The translations under genes and the position numbers were made by a program. 64,000 bases of DNA, taken from positions 873,501-937,500 of the forward strand of contig JABMCL010002130.1 of NCBI GenBank assembly GCA_018857735.1, read 5' to 3'. Positions 1 through 13,155 of the stretch are shown piece by piece. Position 1 is the stretch's first letter; the number at the start of each line of letters is the position of its first letter. The notes beneath the pieces are model-generated. The model was not told the origin of the DNA. It worked only from the letters and a program-made list of their open reading frames with translations, and did not search any database. The stretch comes from Alviniconcha marisindica (Eukaryota > Mollusca > Gastropoda > Provannidae).

Positions 1-285
1 ACATTATTTGTTCTAAATTTTTAGTGCAGGGTTCCCCTGACTGTATTTCATGTCCTTTTTCCAAAGTGCCCGGCTCCAAGACTTTGAACGTGAAGATTCT
101 GACACGTTTAAGCCTCTTCTTAATTGGGCGAACTGCTAGTCCGCCGAACATACTTCAGACAGTTTGACAAACTATAATTTGTTTCTTAACTGAGCCCAGA
201 CAGACTTAGTTTGGCAAGCAGTCATTGTTGTTTCAGATTTTTGACACCTTGCAGTTATGGTTTCACTTCAGCCCTTTCTTTACAG

Positions 286-3200
286 AAACTTTGAGCAGAG
301 GATGCTGGGCCAGATGAAGACAGTTTACCCTACAGCGTACACCTTTCGCCAGGAGAAAGGACTGCCCAGCTTTGCCAACAAGGTGCATGGCTACCAGCTG
401 ACCGTTGAACCAAACCTGCAAGGGCTGGAAGAAGGTCAGTTGATTCTTGGATTTCAGTGTCCAGTCAGCTGCATAGGATGAAACTTTCTTTTTAAATGGA
501 GTGGGTGGGGCATGCTGTATTTTTTTTTTTAATCCTATGGTGGAACCCCCTTCATCAAGATTGAAGATGCATTGACTGAGACTGTTAAAGGTTGCTTCTC
601 TGTATCCTAAAGAAATGTATCTTCAGCAAAACCATACAGTAGGGGTAATCCTGTCAGTGTCTTCAGCATAATTTAGTCACGAATTTTAAATGAGTTTGTC
701 CTGAACAAAACGGTCTTCCTGTGGATTATGATGATGGACACCAGTGCTTGTGACATACAGGTATGTATGGAGAACTATTAATATACTGCAGCACCAAACT
801 ATACAGGTGTGTATTCAGAACTATTAATATACTGCAGCACCAAACTATACAGGTGTGTATTCAGAACTATTAATATACTGCAGCACCAAACTACCATTGT
901 TCAGGGGTCAGGTACTGAACCTTCTGTGAAAAATATGCTATAAAAGCTAAACTGATAGATCCTCTGGAACTGTAGAAGTGATGAATAAATCGCATACAGT
1001 GAAAACGTGTTTGCAATTGCAGTCAATGTGTTTGTACTAAAGGGGGGGGGGGGGGGGGGGGGGGTTTGGATCAAGGCTTGCAGCTGCAAGGAACAGTAAC
1101 TCCAAATGCATGCAGCTGTTTCCTGACGGTCGCTTTTGTTGTTTCCAACTTTCAGATGTGGAAAAAGACGGGAAGCCGAATCTTTCTGCTTCAGCAATGC
1201 TGAAGAGAAAACGCATCTTCCACAACTCGCTGATCAGCGTGACAAAAGAGCATCATGCTGTAAGTTGACAGACCGGTTTCTTGCTCCGTCGCCTGGAAAG
1301 TTGCTTTTGTTTGTGATTGTCACTGCAGTAGTTCTTTTTTCTGTATGTTTGATGTCATCTTGGTTGATATTTCATGTCATCTTCTTGGTTGATATTTCAT
1401 GTCATCTTCTTGGTTGATATTTCATGCCATCTTCTTGGTTGATATTTCATGTCATCTTCTTGGTTGATATTTCATGTCATCTTTTTGGTTGATATGTCAT
1501 GTCATCTTCTTGGTTGATATGTCATATCATCTTCTTGGGTGATATTTCATGTCATCTTTTTGGTTGATATTTCATGTCATCTTTTTGGTTGATATTTCAT
1601 GTCATCTTCTTGGTTGATATTTCATGTCATCTTTTTGGTTGATATTTCATGTCATCTTCTTGGTTGATATTTCATGTCATCTTCTTGGTTGATGTTTCAG
1701 TTATGCATGCTGTTTATTTGGTGGATTTTTCAGTTATGCTTTTTGTGTGTGAGTGGGTTGTTGTTTTTTCTTGTTTTTTCTCTTTGTAGGTTGGTCACCT
1801 TGGTGGATGTTTTGGTTGTTGGTACTGTTTGTTTGTTTGGCATCATCTTGCTGAATGACGGAATGTTGTATTTGTTGGTGCTGATTTTGTATGCATCCTG
1901 TCTGGCGTGATCTTGGTGAATGTTTTGGTTACTGGTGCTGATTTTTTGTTTTGTTTGTGGCCATCCTCTTGGCAGATGTTTTGGTTGTTCTCTCTGCTTG
2001 TATGGTGTCATCTTGATGTTGGTGGTCTTTGTTTTCTCCTCGGTAGCTTTTGTTGGAATGCTTCTCCTCTTGTCTTGGGCAGTGTGTGTTTTTTGTTGTG
2101 ATTTTTTGAGTCAATTTTGCTGGATTTGTGTCATTTGAACAGTTTTCTTCTTTCTCTTGTAAAAAATGTTTAATGTCAGTTGCTCATGTAATGCTGAATT
2201 TGTGTCATTTGAACATTCTTCTTTCTCTCGTTTCATGTCAGTTTCTCATGTAATGGTACCGACAGAACATTCTTCAGTATTTTGCTGGTATGTATGTGGT
2301 ATTTTCACTTGACAGAGTTGACTCTTTCTAACGCTTTCATCCCAGAGCTGACTGCAAACTTGGGTGTGAATTTTGTGTGTGTTTGTGCAGAACTTCCTGT
2401 CCGAGCTGAACCCATCCCTTGAAATACCGCCGTCTAAGCTGACAAGATGGCACCCTCGCTTCGCACTGGACTCAGTACCTGACATAGAGCCGTCGGAGCT
2501 GCCGGCTCCACCGGTCAAAGTGTATCAGACGGCTGTACAAGTCTTGGGTGCTGCTCGGGAAAAGCTTCCAGCCAGGGTGAGGAGGAGAATTTCTGTCGGG
2601 CGAAAACTTTGGTTTTCCATGTAGTTCCTCTTGCAGCATTTAAGGCTTCTTTTTCCTCTTTGTTCGCACGTTGTTTGCTTACCACTCGGATCTGGATGCT
2701 GATGAGCTGGGTGGGGTGTTCACACGTTGTTTGCTTACCACTCGGATCTGGATGCTGATGAGCTGGGTGGGGTGTTCACACGTTGTTTGCTTACCACTCG
2801 GATCTGGATGCTGATGAGCTGGGTGGGGTTCCCAGCCCATCTGGAACCCCATGGCATTTCCTTTAGGCAGTCCCAGTTGGCCAGGGGGGTGTTCCTTCAG
2901 ATGCATGGGTATGGGGCAGTTCTGTAGGGCCTGGACAGACAGACGGACACTCCAGTTCCACATGGACAGACACTCCAGTTCCACATGGACAGATCTCCAG
3001 TTCCACATGGACGGACGTTCTAGTTCCACATGGACAGATCTCCAGTTCCACATGGACAGACGTTCTAGTTCCACATGGACAGACACTCCAGTTCCACACG
3101 GACAGATCTCCAGTTCCACATGGACAGACACTCCAGTTCCACACGGACAGACACTCCAGTTCCACATGGACGGACGCTCTAGTTCCACATGGACAGACTC

Positions 3201-6200
3201 TTGTATGAGAGATCTTCAGCAATCCAAGTGAGAAAGCAGATGCCAGTGGTCAGTTCTTAGTCTGAAGATGACTAGTTTCATCAAATATTCTAAGGCAGTA
3301 CCAGTTAAAAATGAAACAGCATAATGCTGAAATCAGACCAGAAGCATGGAAAGTAAATTATTAAAGCTGTATCAACACCCCTTGATCAGAGCACAGTCCC
3401 CTTTCAGCATGAGCTACAGTGGTTGCTGCTTCTTGTGCAGGTTCAAGAAGCGATGGCTAATGTGGCGATGAAGTCAGAAAGCTCCCAGTCGCAAGCTGAA
3501 ACGTTGGCCCAGCAAGGAAAGTCTGCTTTTGTTTCCACCAAGGTGCCAAAGCCAGCAACTTCAGCTTACAAGGGCATTCCTCTGGCGTTGCTGGAAAAGG
3601 TAACTTTACTCTGGCATTGCTGGAAAAGGTCATTTCCCTTTAAGCCTTTCAAGACCTGAATGTTTAACACCACCTTGACATTGAGGTCAAGTGGTTAATT
3701 CACAACTGGACATACAGTCCTATCTGTTTTTATTTCCATCCATTACTGTGAATGATGGCAGTCCACATTTTCTGTCTCCTTGTCATTTTTTGCCTGTCAG
3801 CTTAACCTGCATTGGGGTGCCTCCAGTGCTGTAATGTTCCGGTCCAGTGACTTCCATGCAGCACCCATTGAAAGATGCTCCAGATAAAACCCCAGTGTCA
3901 CATTCATTGGGCTCACCTCCAGTGTTGTAATGTTCCGGTCCACTGACTTCCATGCAGTAGCTATGCAACAGCCAAAAATTGCTCTATGCCTCTGACTGAA
4001 TGAAGTGTATCAAATTAAAGGGCTCTTGAAGCTGAATCCATTGCAGTTTATTTCACTCAAATCGGATCTGTAGTTCAGGAGATATTCAAATTTTAAGTTC
4101 CGAAAATCAGCTCAATTTCGGGACAGTCCTTTACTATGACAATGAAGGATATGAAGGCAAAAGGGTGGACCTGTGGAAAGCAGCAATAATAAGGGTTTAT
4201 GTACATAAAATCTGAACGACTCAAGTCATTTGTATTAAAATTGGTGAATTTATATTTTGGGACATGACGAATCCAAAAACGGTGACAAAAAATGCCTCAC
4301 AATCCAATTTCAAGAGATAATTAGCATAATGTTATGTAATAACTAATTAAGTATAATAATTAACTGATTTGTGCATGTTCACAGGACTTGCAGATTTTAA
4401 ACAAGGAAATTTAGATATACCAATAGTGTACACCACTTCTCAGCATAGAATCTAACCCAATTTGATCCCTCATTTGCATAAATTACATAACAAACTCATT
4501 ACTGTTCCTGGTTGGTTTAGATACCACAATTATCCCTGAAACAATCTTCAAAATCTGCACATGGGGTTTCTTATTTGTGGTAACCTTGTTGAAATTTGCA
4601 GCAAATTTGTACCTGTAGCATTAGCAGATCACTGATGTGCAATCTAATCTGCATAAATTAGCATAACGAGCATCTATAATTTTTTCATAAATTGTTTATA
4701 TGAAGTTACCTGCCACATCTATTAGAATACTGAAATTCAGCTACTGGAGCTTTGCCATTATAGTAAATTGATTGAAATGGTGTCAACCCTGTGAAGTAAT
4801 TCAGTCCCATTTGCATAAATTAGCTATTAATAAAACATGCTAATTTAATTCAGTTTCATTTTTAACTAGAACTTTCAGATTTTTTGTTTCAATGTTGTAT
4901 TTTGTGCTGCAATTACCACAGGTAAACAGGATCAATCAATGTCAATTTGTATTCATATCATTACCATAATATAACAAAAAAGCTCGTTAGGCTAATTTAT
5001 TTGCAAAAAAAGATACCTATCCACACAATGTCAGCTTTTTGTCCATTTCTTCCTCACCAAAAAGCACAGTCATTCACACAATGATGACAAAAATATTTTT
5101 TCCAGTTGTCTTTTATTTTAATGATTCACCAATTGCCATAAAAAACAATTAACAAAACTCATGATGACACTGTGGTCTTCTAAGTTCTATATAAATCCAT
5201 CTGGTCTGCCTGGGTTTGGGCACAGCTGCATCACTCTCACAGAAGGCTCCAGAACCTGCAACCACACAATAAAAGGAACATTAAAAAACTGCTAAATCTT
5301 TGGAACATTATTTGAAACCAGTTATTAAAGTTAACAATATAAATAACATTAGAAATAAATCAAATTAAAAATAAAACTGATATTTTATTCTACTTGTTTA
5401 TACTTTTTAATCTCGTTTTATTAATTTATTATTATTATTATACATCATGAAAAATGCTGGCACCCCCCAAAAAAATAAATAAATAAATAACAGGTTTTTA
5501 AAAAATTAGTTAAAAAAGAAGATAAAAACAGAAGACTGAAGAGACAATTAAGTCTAGAAAGCAACTCTCTACCTGAAACTAAAAGTGCCATAAATATTAA
5601 ATCTGGACAAACAAAAAATCACTAATATAAATTTCAATGGGGGAAAAAAAAGATTTTTTAAAAAGTCCAGACCAATGTAAATTTAAAAAAATAGCATTGA
5701 TTAAATATCTAACACCCCTCGGCTGAAGAAATAGACCTGCCCGTAGTCAAAATCCAGGTCCGATAAAAAGCACTCTGGGTGCGGCCATTACTGAGACAGG
5801 AGTGACCAGTAGGTGAGGATGGAATGTTCCAAGAACGATCCCAATTTTTTTACAAAATTTAACCAAATACCTGACAGAATAAACAAATCAACCGAATATT
5901 CCTCAGGTCAGTGTGTTTAGCTTTAGTTTTACTACTTTTACTGCACTTTGATAAGAGTTGCTTTCTGTTTTTGGGTCGCCTCCATCTCGCTTGATCTGGA
6001 GTCCGACGAACCCACGCGATGCGCAGGCCGAGTTTGAGAGATTTTTTTTGCCACATCGTCATCGTTTTAAGCCCGCCACCGTCGTATTTTTCAACGAAAC
6101 CACTAATGTAATACATGCTCTTGTAGATAAAAGAACACAGAATAAGCCTGTGGGTGAACTTTTTTCCCAAACGACCAATTTTAACAAAATATTTGAGAAA

Positions 6201-7617
6201 GAAATTACAGCAACTGTACTTACCGCCATTACGCTGTTTTCATAGACCGCACCAAAAAAGTTCACATACCGCACGAAAGAGCGTTCTTTCTTCTGATTGG
6301 CTGTAAAGTTTAAGTCTTGTACGTCGTCATTTGCGATGGTACGAGGAGTTTGAAGAGAGCGACCCGAAACAGTGTCATCTCGGAAATCGGTCCACGGCGC
6401 GAGGCCGGCCGCTCGACCCGTAAAATGACGTTTTTTCAAAGATTATACTACTTTCAAGGGCATGAAATAAAATAACACACAGTGTAGGCTGTAGAATATT
6501 CATTCACTCAAACGATAACACAAGCATGCAGGATGAAATACGCAGTTTTAACTGTGCATTTTCGATTTGAAGTGATGCACCCCCCCGGAATCCAGAGTGT
6601 CCCAGGCTAAGCACAGAGGCTGTTGCATAGCTACATGCAGCACCTGTCAAAAGACGCTTCAGATAAAACCCCAGTGTAATATTCAGGTCCACTGACATCC
6701 ATGCAACACCTGTCAAAAGACTCCAGATAAAAACCCAGTGGAACATTCAGGTCTACTGACATCCATGCAACATCTGTCAAAAGACTCCAGATAAAACATC
6801 AAGACAAAAGTATGCAATACTTTGTTTCAGTGGGAAGTTAACTATGGGATTCAGCGCTTTAGTTGACGGAACAATGCTTTGATCATTTTGCTCTAATAAT
6901 GCCAATTGTCATTATCATGCAGTCAATTCTAAACTTTGTTGGAGGTAATGTTTTGCAGGTGCAGGAAATAAAGTACCCTACAGTGTGTGCATGCATGTGC
7001 AGCCCACACGCACTCACACAGGGTCAACCATTTCTTTCTCCCTTCTTTCTTCTTCTTCCTTCTCTATATTTCATTGCTAAGCAAGCCTCCTGTGCTTGAC
7101 TTTCACACTGATGGTCAGCTTCCAAATATTTTTGTCAAATCTGAATGTTGCTTGTTCGAGGCAGACAACTGATTTTGATACGTGTGATAAGAAGAGGGCT
7201 ATATCGGGTCGTCTTGTGTGTTGTGTGCATTACTTGCCTTACCTTAAAGGGGTGTGTTTTGCACACTTCAGCAGGTAGAGGTGTTGCCTTCCCCGTAATG
7301 ATAAAAAGGTGTTTGGATCACAGATCCGTGCCAAGGAAGCAGCCAAGACTCGAGCTGCTCTAACCCGAGACCCGGAGGAAGACAGGAAGACGGACATGAT
7401 GGGACGCTTGCCTTCTCTCATTCGCTCCCTCAGAGCGTATCCTTTGTCTTGAGTCTGCTGTTCACACGTCATTTGTGTTGAAGTTTAATTTTTGAGTTCT
7501 GCGAAGTAAGCAAGATCCAAAGGCCTGACAAAATACGCTGTTGGCATATGTACTTGCTCTTGCACAGTCACTGCCTCCCTCCACAAGACAGACACGTATG
7601 TACACACACATTTGTAT

Positions 7618-7668
<51 letters not shown>

Positions 7669-9763
7669 TAGTCGGGTGGCATCCTAACTAGGTGTGTTGG
7701 TGTGCCATGCTGCCTGACAAGTGTTCACCCCAGCCTCAGACTTACAGTGTGATGGCGTTTCTTGATTTCCTTGACTCCAGACAGATTTTATGTGACAGAG
7801 AGAAAACCCAGTCTGCTCATGGCAACGGTTGTGCAAAAGCTGGCTGACAGTTATGACACCGGGATTTCTCCAGGTTAGTGCACATGTGGGTTGAACACAG
7901 TACTGAAGGGGATTTGTAGGGCTCTGATCTTCCACATGTGGGTTGAACACAGTACTGAAGGGGATTTGTAGGGCTCTGATCTTCCACATGTGGGTTGAAC
8001 ACAGTACTGAAGGGGATTTGTAGGGCTCTGATCTTCCACATGTGGGTTGAACACAGTACTGAAGGGGATTTGTAGGGCTCTGATCTTCCACATGTGGGTT
8101 GAACACAGTACTGAAGGGGGTTTGTAGGGCTCTGATCTTCCACATGTGGGTTGAACACAGTACTGAAGGGGATTTGTAGGGCTCTGATCTTCCACATGTG
8201 GGTTGAACACAGTACTGAAGGGGATTTGTAGGGCTCTGATCTTCCACATGTGGGTTGAACACAGTACTGAAGGGGATTTGTAGGGCTCTGATCTTCCACA
8301 TGTGGGTTGAACACAGTACTGAAGGGGATTTGTAGGGCTCTGATCTTCCACATGTGGGTTGAACACAGTACTGAAGGGGATTTGTAGGGCTCTGATCTTC
8401 CACATGTGGGTTGAACACAGTACTGAAGGGGATTTGTAGGGCTCTGATCTTCCACATGTGGGTTGAACACAGTACTGAAGGGGATTTGTAGGACACTGAT
8501 CTTCCACATGTGGGTTGAACACAGTACTGAAGGGGGTTTGTAGGGCGCTGATCTTCCACACATGGTGTGAGTCCAGAGTGTTTTACAGCAACAATCGCAC
8601 ACATGCAAAGATACACACACAGACAACAATCCCACACACACGTGCAAAGATGCACACACCACACATTGTGTTTGAGTGTGCCAGTTTTATGATGTATTTG
8701 TAAATCAGTGTAGTGCTGTTAAATTACAATTGCTGCTATATAATACAAGCGCCTTTTAGTATCAAATGGGTGATATTGCTAGTTTATATCTTTCTGTTTA
8801 CTTCACGGTGGGGGGGGGGGGGGGGGGGGGGTTCAATGCTCATTACCATTCCTATGCCTATTTTGGTCTCGCCTTTAAAGGTGATTGCATATCAGCAGTG
8901 GTGTTGGTCAGGTATGTGGAGAACACAACAGCTTTGTGCACTAGCAGCAGTAGTGTTGGTCGGGTACCTGGAGAACACAACAGCTTTGTGCACTAGCAGT
9001 AGTGTTGGTCGGGTACGTGGAGAACACAACAGCTTTGTGCACTAGCAGCAGTAGTATTGGTCGGGTACCTGGAGAACACAACAGCTTTGTGCACTAGCAG
9101 TCGTGTTGGTCGGGTACGTGGAGAACACAAGAGCTTTGTGCACTAGCAGCGGTAGTGTTGGCTGGGTATGTGGAGAACACAACAGCTTTGTGCACTAGCA
9201 GTCGTGTTGGTCGGATACGTGGAGAACACAACAGCTTTGTGCACTAGCAGTTGTGTTGGTCGGGTACCTGGAGAACACAACAGCTTTGTGCACTAGCAGC
9301 GGTAGTGTTGGTCGGGTACCTGGAGAACACAACAGCTTTGTGCACTAGCAGCGGTAGTGTTGGTCGGGTACCTGGAGAACACAACAGCTTTGTGCACTAG
9401 CAGCGGTAGTGTTGGTCGGGTACCTGCAGAACACAACAGCTTTGTGCACTAGCAGCAGTGTGAATCCTAACAAGATTCCCGCTGCTGCCTTGCTGCACAA
9501 GTGGAATCCTGTATTCATCTTTTTTTATGTACCCAGTTCTTGCCGTCGTCAGTGTTGCTGACGTAGGCTCGTAGCTAAGTCTTTCCCGTGCTTTTTCTTT
9601 TTCAGTGGCAGTGGAAGCTCACTTGAAACTTCTGCAGGAGCTGGCCCCAAAATGGCTGCAGGTTATTGAGATCAGCCGAGGAAAGTACGTCAAGATAGAC
9701 AAGAACATGGACATTTCTTCGATTATCACAGAAATCACCAATTTAGCCAAGAGCCGAAAGTAG
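286..9763 (+). CDS. CDT1: DNA replication factor CDT1, 5'-partial (7 exons visible)
   Basis: CDT1 loads the MCM2-7 helicase on origins with ORC and CDC6 in G1 and is inhibited by geminin. Exons: 286-434, 1156-1259, 2391-2576, 3441-3599, 7324-7436, 7785-7873, 9606-9763, with stop TAG at 9761. All have AG/GT borders and the phases close, giving 318 residues plus a split first codon. The first exon carries QMKTVYPTAYTFRQEK and the third LTRWHPRF and VPDIEP, which are diagnostic of the geminin-binding winged-helix region. Exons 5-7 (IRAKEAAKT, FYVTERKPSL, KYVKIDK) are the C-terminal MCM-binding winged helix. Human CDT1 has 546 residues, so about 40% is upstream of the window, including the N-terminal PIP degron. 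Intron 4 (3600-7323) is the largest. The visible exon 4 donor is tandemly duplicated (see the 3580-3637 repeat). Identity is secure; no expression evidence is available. Confidence 0.95.
751..897 (+). repeat. 46-bp tandem repeat, about 3 copies (CDT1 intron)
   Basis: AACTATTAATATACTGCAGC blocks begin at 773, 819 and 865. Located in the first visible CDT1 intron. Confidence 0.9.
1043..1063 (+). repeat. Poly-G run
   Basis: Over 20 consecutive G in a CDT1 intron. Similar runs occur near 8810, 25195, 40412, 41933, 52710, 52960 (as C) and 59678. Confidence 0.95.
1350..1700 (+). repeat. 25-bp tandem repeat, about 14 copies (CDT1 intron)
   Basis: The unit is TTGGTTGATATTTCATGTCA plus TCTTC, starting 91 bp after the donor at 1260. 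Confidence 0.92.
2661..2830 (+). repeat. 56-bp tandem repeat x 3 (CDT1 intron)
   Basis: TGTTCRCACGTTGTTTGCTT blocks start at 2661, 2717 and 2773. The ORFs on both strands across this and the next array are repeat artefacts. Confidence 0.9.
2941..3195 (+). repeat. 22-24-bp tandem repeat, about 11 copies (CDT1 intron)
   Basis: AGTTCCACATGGACAGACAC variants in series with small length changes. Confidence 0.9.
3580..3637 (+). repeat. 29-bp x 2 duplication of the CDT1 exon 4 donor
   Basis: CTCTGGCGTTGCTGGAAAAG followed by GTAACTTTA is repeated immediately as CTCTGGCATTGCTGGAAAAG then GTCATTTCC. The first copy is the true exon end (donor at 3600). Using the second would add 29 nt and shift the frame to a stop at about 3657. 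Confidence 0.85.
3810..3960 (+). repeat. Repeat family shared with 6640-6800 (CDT1 intron 4)
   Basis: GTTCCGGTCCAGTGACTTCC occurs twice about 98 bp apart, with CCAGATAAAACCCCAGTGT between. The same blocks recur at 6640-6800, giving two related short arrays 2.8 kb apart in one intron. Confidence 0.75.
3980..5860. other. AT-rich intron 4 interior without a recognised gene
   Basis: CDT1 intron 4 between short arrays. The motif TTTGCATAAATTA recurs (about 4472, 4646, 4809), suggesting a decayed non-coding repeat. Apart from the weak - strand open piece near 5165-5258, nothing coding is seen. Confidence 0.5.
5859..6229 (-). other. Unassigned ORF pair in CDT1 intron 4
   Basis: On the - strand a start codon with only two codons (ATGGCG, 6229-6224) is followed by GTAAGT, then an acceptor ACAAG opens at 6119 a phase-0 frame to 5859 (begins SMYYISGFVEKYDGGG, later rich in Arg/Lys). 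A GC-rich stretch at 6380-6420 lies just upstream. A second open piece with an acceptor lies near 5258-5165. No family recognised; this may be an old transposon gene or chance. Confidence 0.18.
6640..6800 (+). repeat. ~60-bp repeat x 3, related to 3810-3960
   Basis: CTGTCAAAAGACTCCAGATA plus ACATTCAGGTCTACTGACA units, related to the 3810-3960 array. Confidence 0.8.
7614..7665 (+). repeat. (CA)n microsatellite
   Basis: About 25 CA units in a CDT1 intron; the Cys/Val ORFs on the other strand are translations of it. Confidence 0.97.
7881..8556 (+). repeat. 52-bp x 13 minisatellite beginning next to a CDT1 donor
   Basis: CACATGTGGGTTGAACACAG units at exact 52-bp spacing, nearly identical. The first unit starts 7 bp after the donor at 7874. 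The unit length is not a multiple of 3, yet long - strand ORFs cross it in three frames; these are artefacts. Confidence 0.95.
8895..9462 (+). repeat. ~49-52-bp minisatellite, about 12 copies (last CDT1 intron)
   Basis: GGAGAACACAACAGCTTTGT units with variable linkers (CAGCAGTAG, CAGTCG, CAGCGGTAG). Confidence 0.93.
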
Positions 9764-10224
9764 TCAAAAGTGTGCCTGCTTTTGCATGTGATTCCAGTTC
9801 ATCTCACTTTGAAGTGGGAGGTGTTTGATAAATGATAATCATATGCTGTATTCCAGCAACAAGTTGACTGAACATCAAGTAGAGAGACCCGTGGTGATCT
9901 GTGCGGCATTAGTCTCTTCCTGAAACCTTGTTGTTGCTGTACATAGTTATTACACAGGAGTTATTGGAGGGCAATCTAAATGTGCTGTGAAGTCGTTTGG
10001 CAAAGTAGCTTCAGCCATTTTCCAAGGCTTTCTCCGTCAGAGTTCCACAGCAGGTTAGGCTGTACGAAGGCCTGGCAACGTGGCTGAGGCTGAGTGCTGA
10101 TGGGCTGGTCGGTTTGTCAGACGTGACTGGCCATCGGCCATTTCTGACTGCAAGGCATTTCAGCCTGCAGGCAGTGGAGGAAGAAACTGACGCTGAAAAG
10201 ATTGATGGTTTGATTGTCCTGTTG

Positions 10225-10425
10225 GAGCATCAGCGGATGCTGTGTGACTCATCTGATCACAGTTGGAGCATCAGCGGATGCTGTGTGACTCATCTGATCA
10301 CAGTTGGAGCATCAGTGGATGCTGTGTGACTCATCTGATCACAGTTGGAGCATCAGTGGATGCAGTGTGACTCATCTGATCACAGTTGGAGCATCAGCGG
10401 ATGCTGTGGGACTCATCTGATCGCA
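10225..10425 (+). repeat. 41-bp tandem repeat x 5
   Basis: CAGCGGATGCTGTGTGACTC units at 41-bp spacing, probably within the CDT1 3'UTR. Confidence 0.93.
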
Positions 10426-11472
10426 GTTTGCAAGAACTAAAACAAAAGGGGTGTGCTTCCGCAGCTAATCACCAGATTCTGGTGCAGATAACCCGCCATT
10501 TCAGTACTTGAACAGAAGTGACTGAAGGTATCTTTGCTAAGTGGGCATTCAAGTGGGTGAAGCTGTGTTAAGAGCAGCCTTTAACTGTAATTTGTAACTG
10601 TTGTCATGTCCGTTTTGGGTGTGCATCTTTTTAAAGAAAGTCTCTCTGGGGTTATATTGATGTTGAAGTCAGCCTATCGTTGCATTCGGTCCTGAAGGGG
10701 TCCAGCAGCTTACAACTTCCTGTGATTCAGTTTCATTTACCCCTCTCTGACTGGACTTCTCAGTGACGGTCACAGCATCACCTTCCACACTGGGCAGTTC
10801 AAGTAGTGTAAGTTTCAGGCAAAGCCTAGGCTTTTTTGTTAGTTTTGGTTGTGCGTACCGTAGAGGTTCTGTTGTTTTAGATTATTTACCATTGTTTTCA
10901 TTTGCATGCTTACATTTTTTTAATGTCTGAAATTTTTATTCACCCTGATTTTTAACAGATTTTAGAAAGGTAACTCCCTGTAGTAACACTTGGCAGTTCA
11001 CAAACTGGATAACTCACAAAACAGATAACTTTCAAAGCCATGAAGGCAGCTGTCTTGTAAGTCACAACAAAATCTACATGCAGAGTGAGTAGATACATTA
11101 CCATGCAAAATATGAGAAAGGAATAGCAGTGCTATAGGGTACAGATTTTGTCTGGGGTGTGTGGGCCAGTCTCGTACAAGCCATTGACTGTGTGTGACAT
11201 AGCAAGGTGGTAGACTGTGACATAGCTAGGTGATAGATTAAAATTAAATAAAAACCTAATGATTTGTATTTGAGAGTTTACATTTTGGTTTGACACAGAG
11301 AAAGCATTATTCCAGGTAATTTTGGGTTTGCTATAACTAAGTATTAGTGTATGCAGATTGAGAGAAAGGGGGCGTGTGTCTAAGAGTGTGTATGTGCGTG
11401 TGGTTCATGATTTAGAATTATTATGTTCTTCGTTGTGCGATCGAATGACAGCTTTAATTTCCCACTGGTATT

Positions 11473-11478
11473 AATAAA
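11473..11478 (+). terminator. Candidate CDT1 poly(A) signal AATAAA
   Basis: First AATAAA on the + strand downstream of the CDT1 stop (9761-9763) in a U-rich context (TTCTATTGTTATTG follows). It would give a 3'UTR of about 1.7 kb. Not verifiable without transcript data; the 41-bp repeat array at 10225-10425 would lie in that UTR. Confidence 0.3.
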
Positions 11479-11519
11479 TTCTATTGTTATTGTTAGACTG
11501 TGACATAGCTAGGTGGTAG

Positions 11520-11995
11520 ACTGACATGGCAAGGCGTACAGGTGGGCGTGCAGTCAGCTGTGGCCGGCCGTGGGTCCTTGCGCTCCATAGCAAGGTGGGC
11601 GTGCAGTCAGCTGTGGCCGGCCGTGGGTCCTTGCGCTCCATAGCAAGGTGGGCGTGCAGTCAGCTGTGGCCGGCAGTGGGTCCTTGCGCTCCATAGCTAG
11701 GTGGTAGACTGTGACATAGCAAGGTGGGCGTGCAGTCAGCTGTGGCCGGCCGTGGGTCCTTGCGCTCCATAGCTAGTGGTAGACTGTGACATAGCAAGGT
11801 GGGCGTGCAGTCAGCTGTGGCGGTCGCGGGTCCTTGCGCTCCATAGCTAGGTGGTAGACTGTGACATAGCAAGGTGGGCGTGCAGTCAGCTGTGGCCGGC
11901 AGTGGGTCCTTGCGCTCCATAGCTAGGTGGTAGACTGTGACATAGCAAGGTGGGCGTGCAGTCAGCTGTGGCTGGTCGCGGGTCCTTGCGCTGTA
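11520..11995 (+). repeat. Minisatellite with 50-80-bp units, 7 copies
   Basis: GTGGGCGTGCAGTCAGCTGT blocks joined by variable GCTAGGTGGTAGACTGTGAC segments. Confidence 0.9.
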
Positions 11996-12934
11996 CAGTT
12001 TGTTGTGAAGACAGACCATGGACATCAACGTGAACGTGGAACAGTCTAAGACCGACACACCCAGTGGAGAAGTTCCAGGTTTCAGTGCGTTCTGACAGTG
12101 ACTTGGTGGCTTCAAGACGGGTGTTCCTTCGTGCAAGAGGTCAATGGCGGCAGGTTTTACTTCAGTGTCCCAGGGGTATTCATCAGTTCACAAAGTGTAG
12201 TATGTATGTGTCCCTAATAAATATTAACACATTATGATGTCTTACTTTCCTTCTTTCTCCCAGTCTTACATTCTGTCTCTCTTGCTCTCTCTGCCCATCT
12301 GTGTATGCTACTGGATGTGAAACGGATGAAGCAGCGGGTTGTGTGGTTGTCTTTTATCTTGACAAGCTCTCCCTCAAACAGTTACATTCTCATGTTCCAT
12401 ATCTAATTATGTACCTACCCACTAGCAAATGTCTTACTGTTCTCTCTCTCTCTCTCATCTCTCGCATGCTGCACACACACACACACGCTGAAAACGATCG
12501 TGGCATGAAATTTTACTTGAAATGAGTGAGACGAGGACTGTACAGCAAGTATGAACAGTTACAGGGTACAAGTACGAAACAGTGCAGAACAATAGTAGAA
12601 CGTGCACAAGTCCAACAGAAGTAAACACCAAAAGCACAATTCCAACCCGCTCAGACCCAGTCACCTGTATTGGAACAAAACCAGACACCAAAAGCACAAT
12701 TCCTAGCCGCTCAGCCCAGTCACCTACACTAACACGAACGAACAGAAAACGGTCCTTAGCTTGTGCTAATACAGCAAGACAAAATCCCGTGTTTTGACTG
12801 GACCTAGGGTGTCTACAGGAAGGGCACAAGTGGGTCTTTCAGCACTATGGCACTTGGAGGTGATGTCAAACACCAGACAGCATGTCTTTTTCAGAACAAT
12901 TCTGAAGGAGACGGTCTTTACTTTTGCATTTCTC

Positions 12935-13155
12935 CTCCCAATCATACTATGAAAGACCTACAACAACAAACTTCAGGTGTTGTGTCACTCCTCCCAGTCA
13001 AACTATGACAGACCTACAACAACAAAATTCAGGTGTTGTGTCACTCCTCCCAACCATACTATATATGACAGACCAACAACAACAAAATTCAGGTGTTGTG
13101 TCACTCCCAGTCATACTATGTATATGACTGACCAACAACAAAATTCAGGTGTTGT
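12935..13155 (+). repeat. ~54-bp tandem repeat x 4
   Basis: ACAACAACAAAATTCAGGTG preceded by TCCCARTCATACTATG in each copy. Confidence 0.88.

Noticed and set aside
2679..3231. Trp/Cys-rich ORFs on both strands
   Set aside because: Products of the 56-bp and 22-24-bp arrays in a CDT1 intron.
7684..8664. 326-codon - strand ORF and two overlapping ones
   Set aside because: Translations of the 52-bp minisatellite in different frames; the repeat unit is not a multiple of 3 and the proteins are the same repeat shifted.
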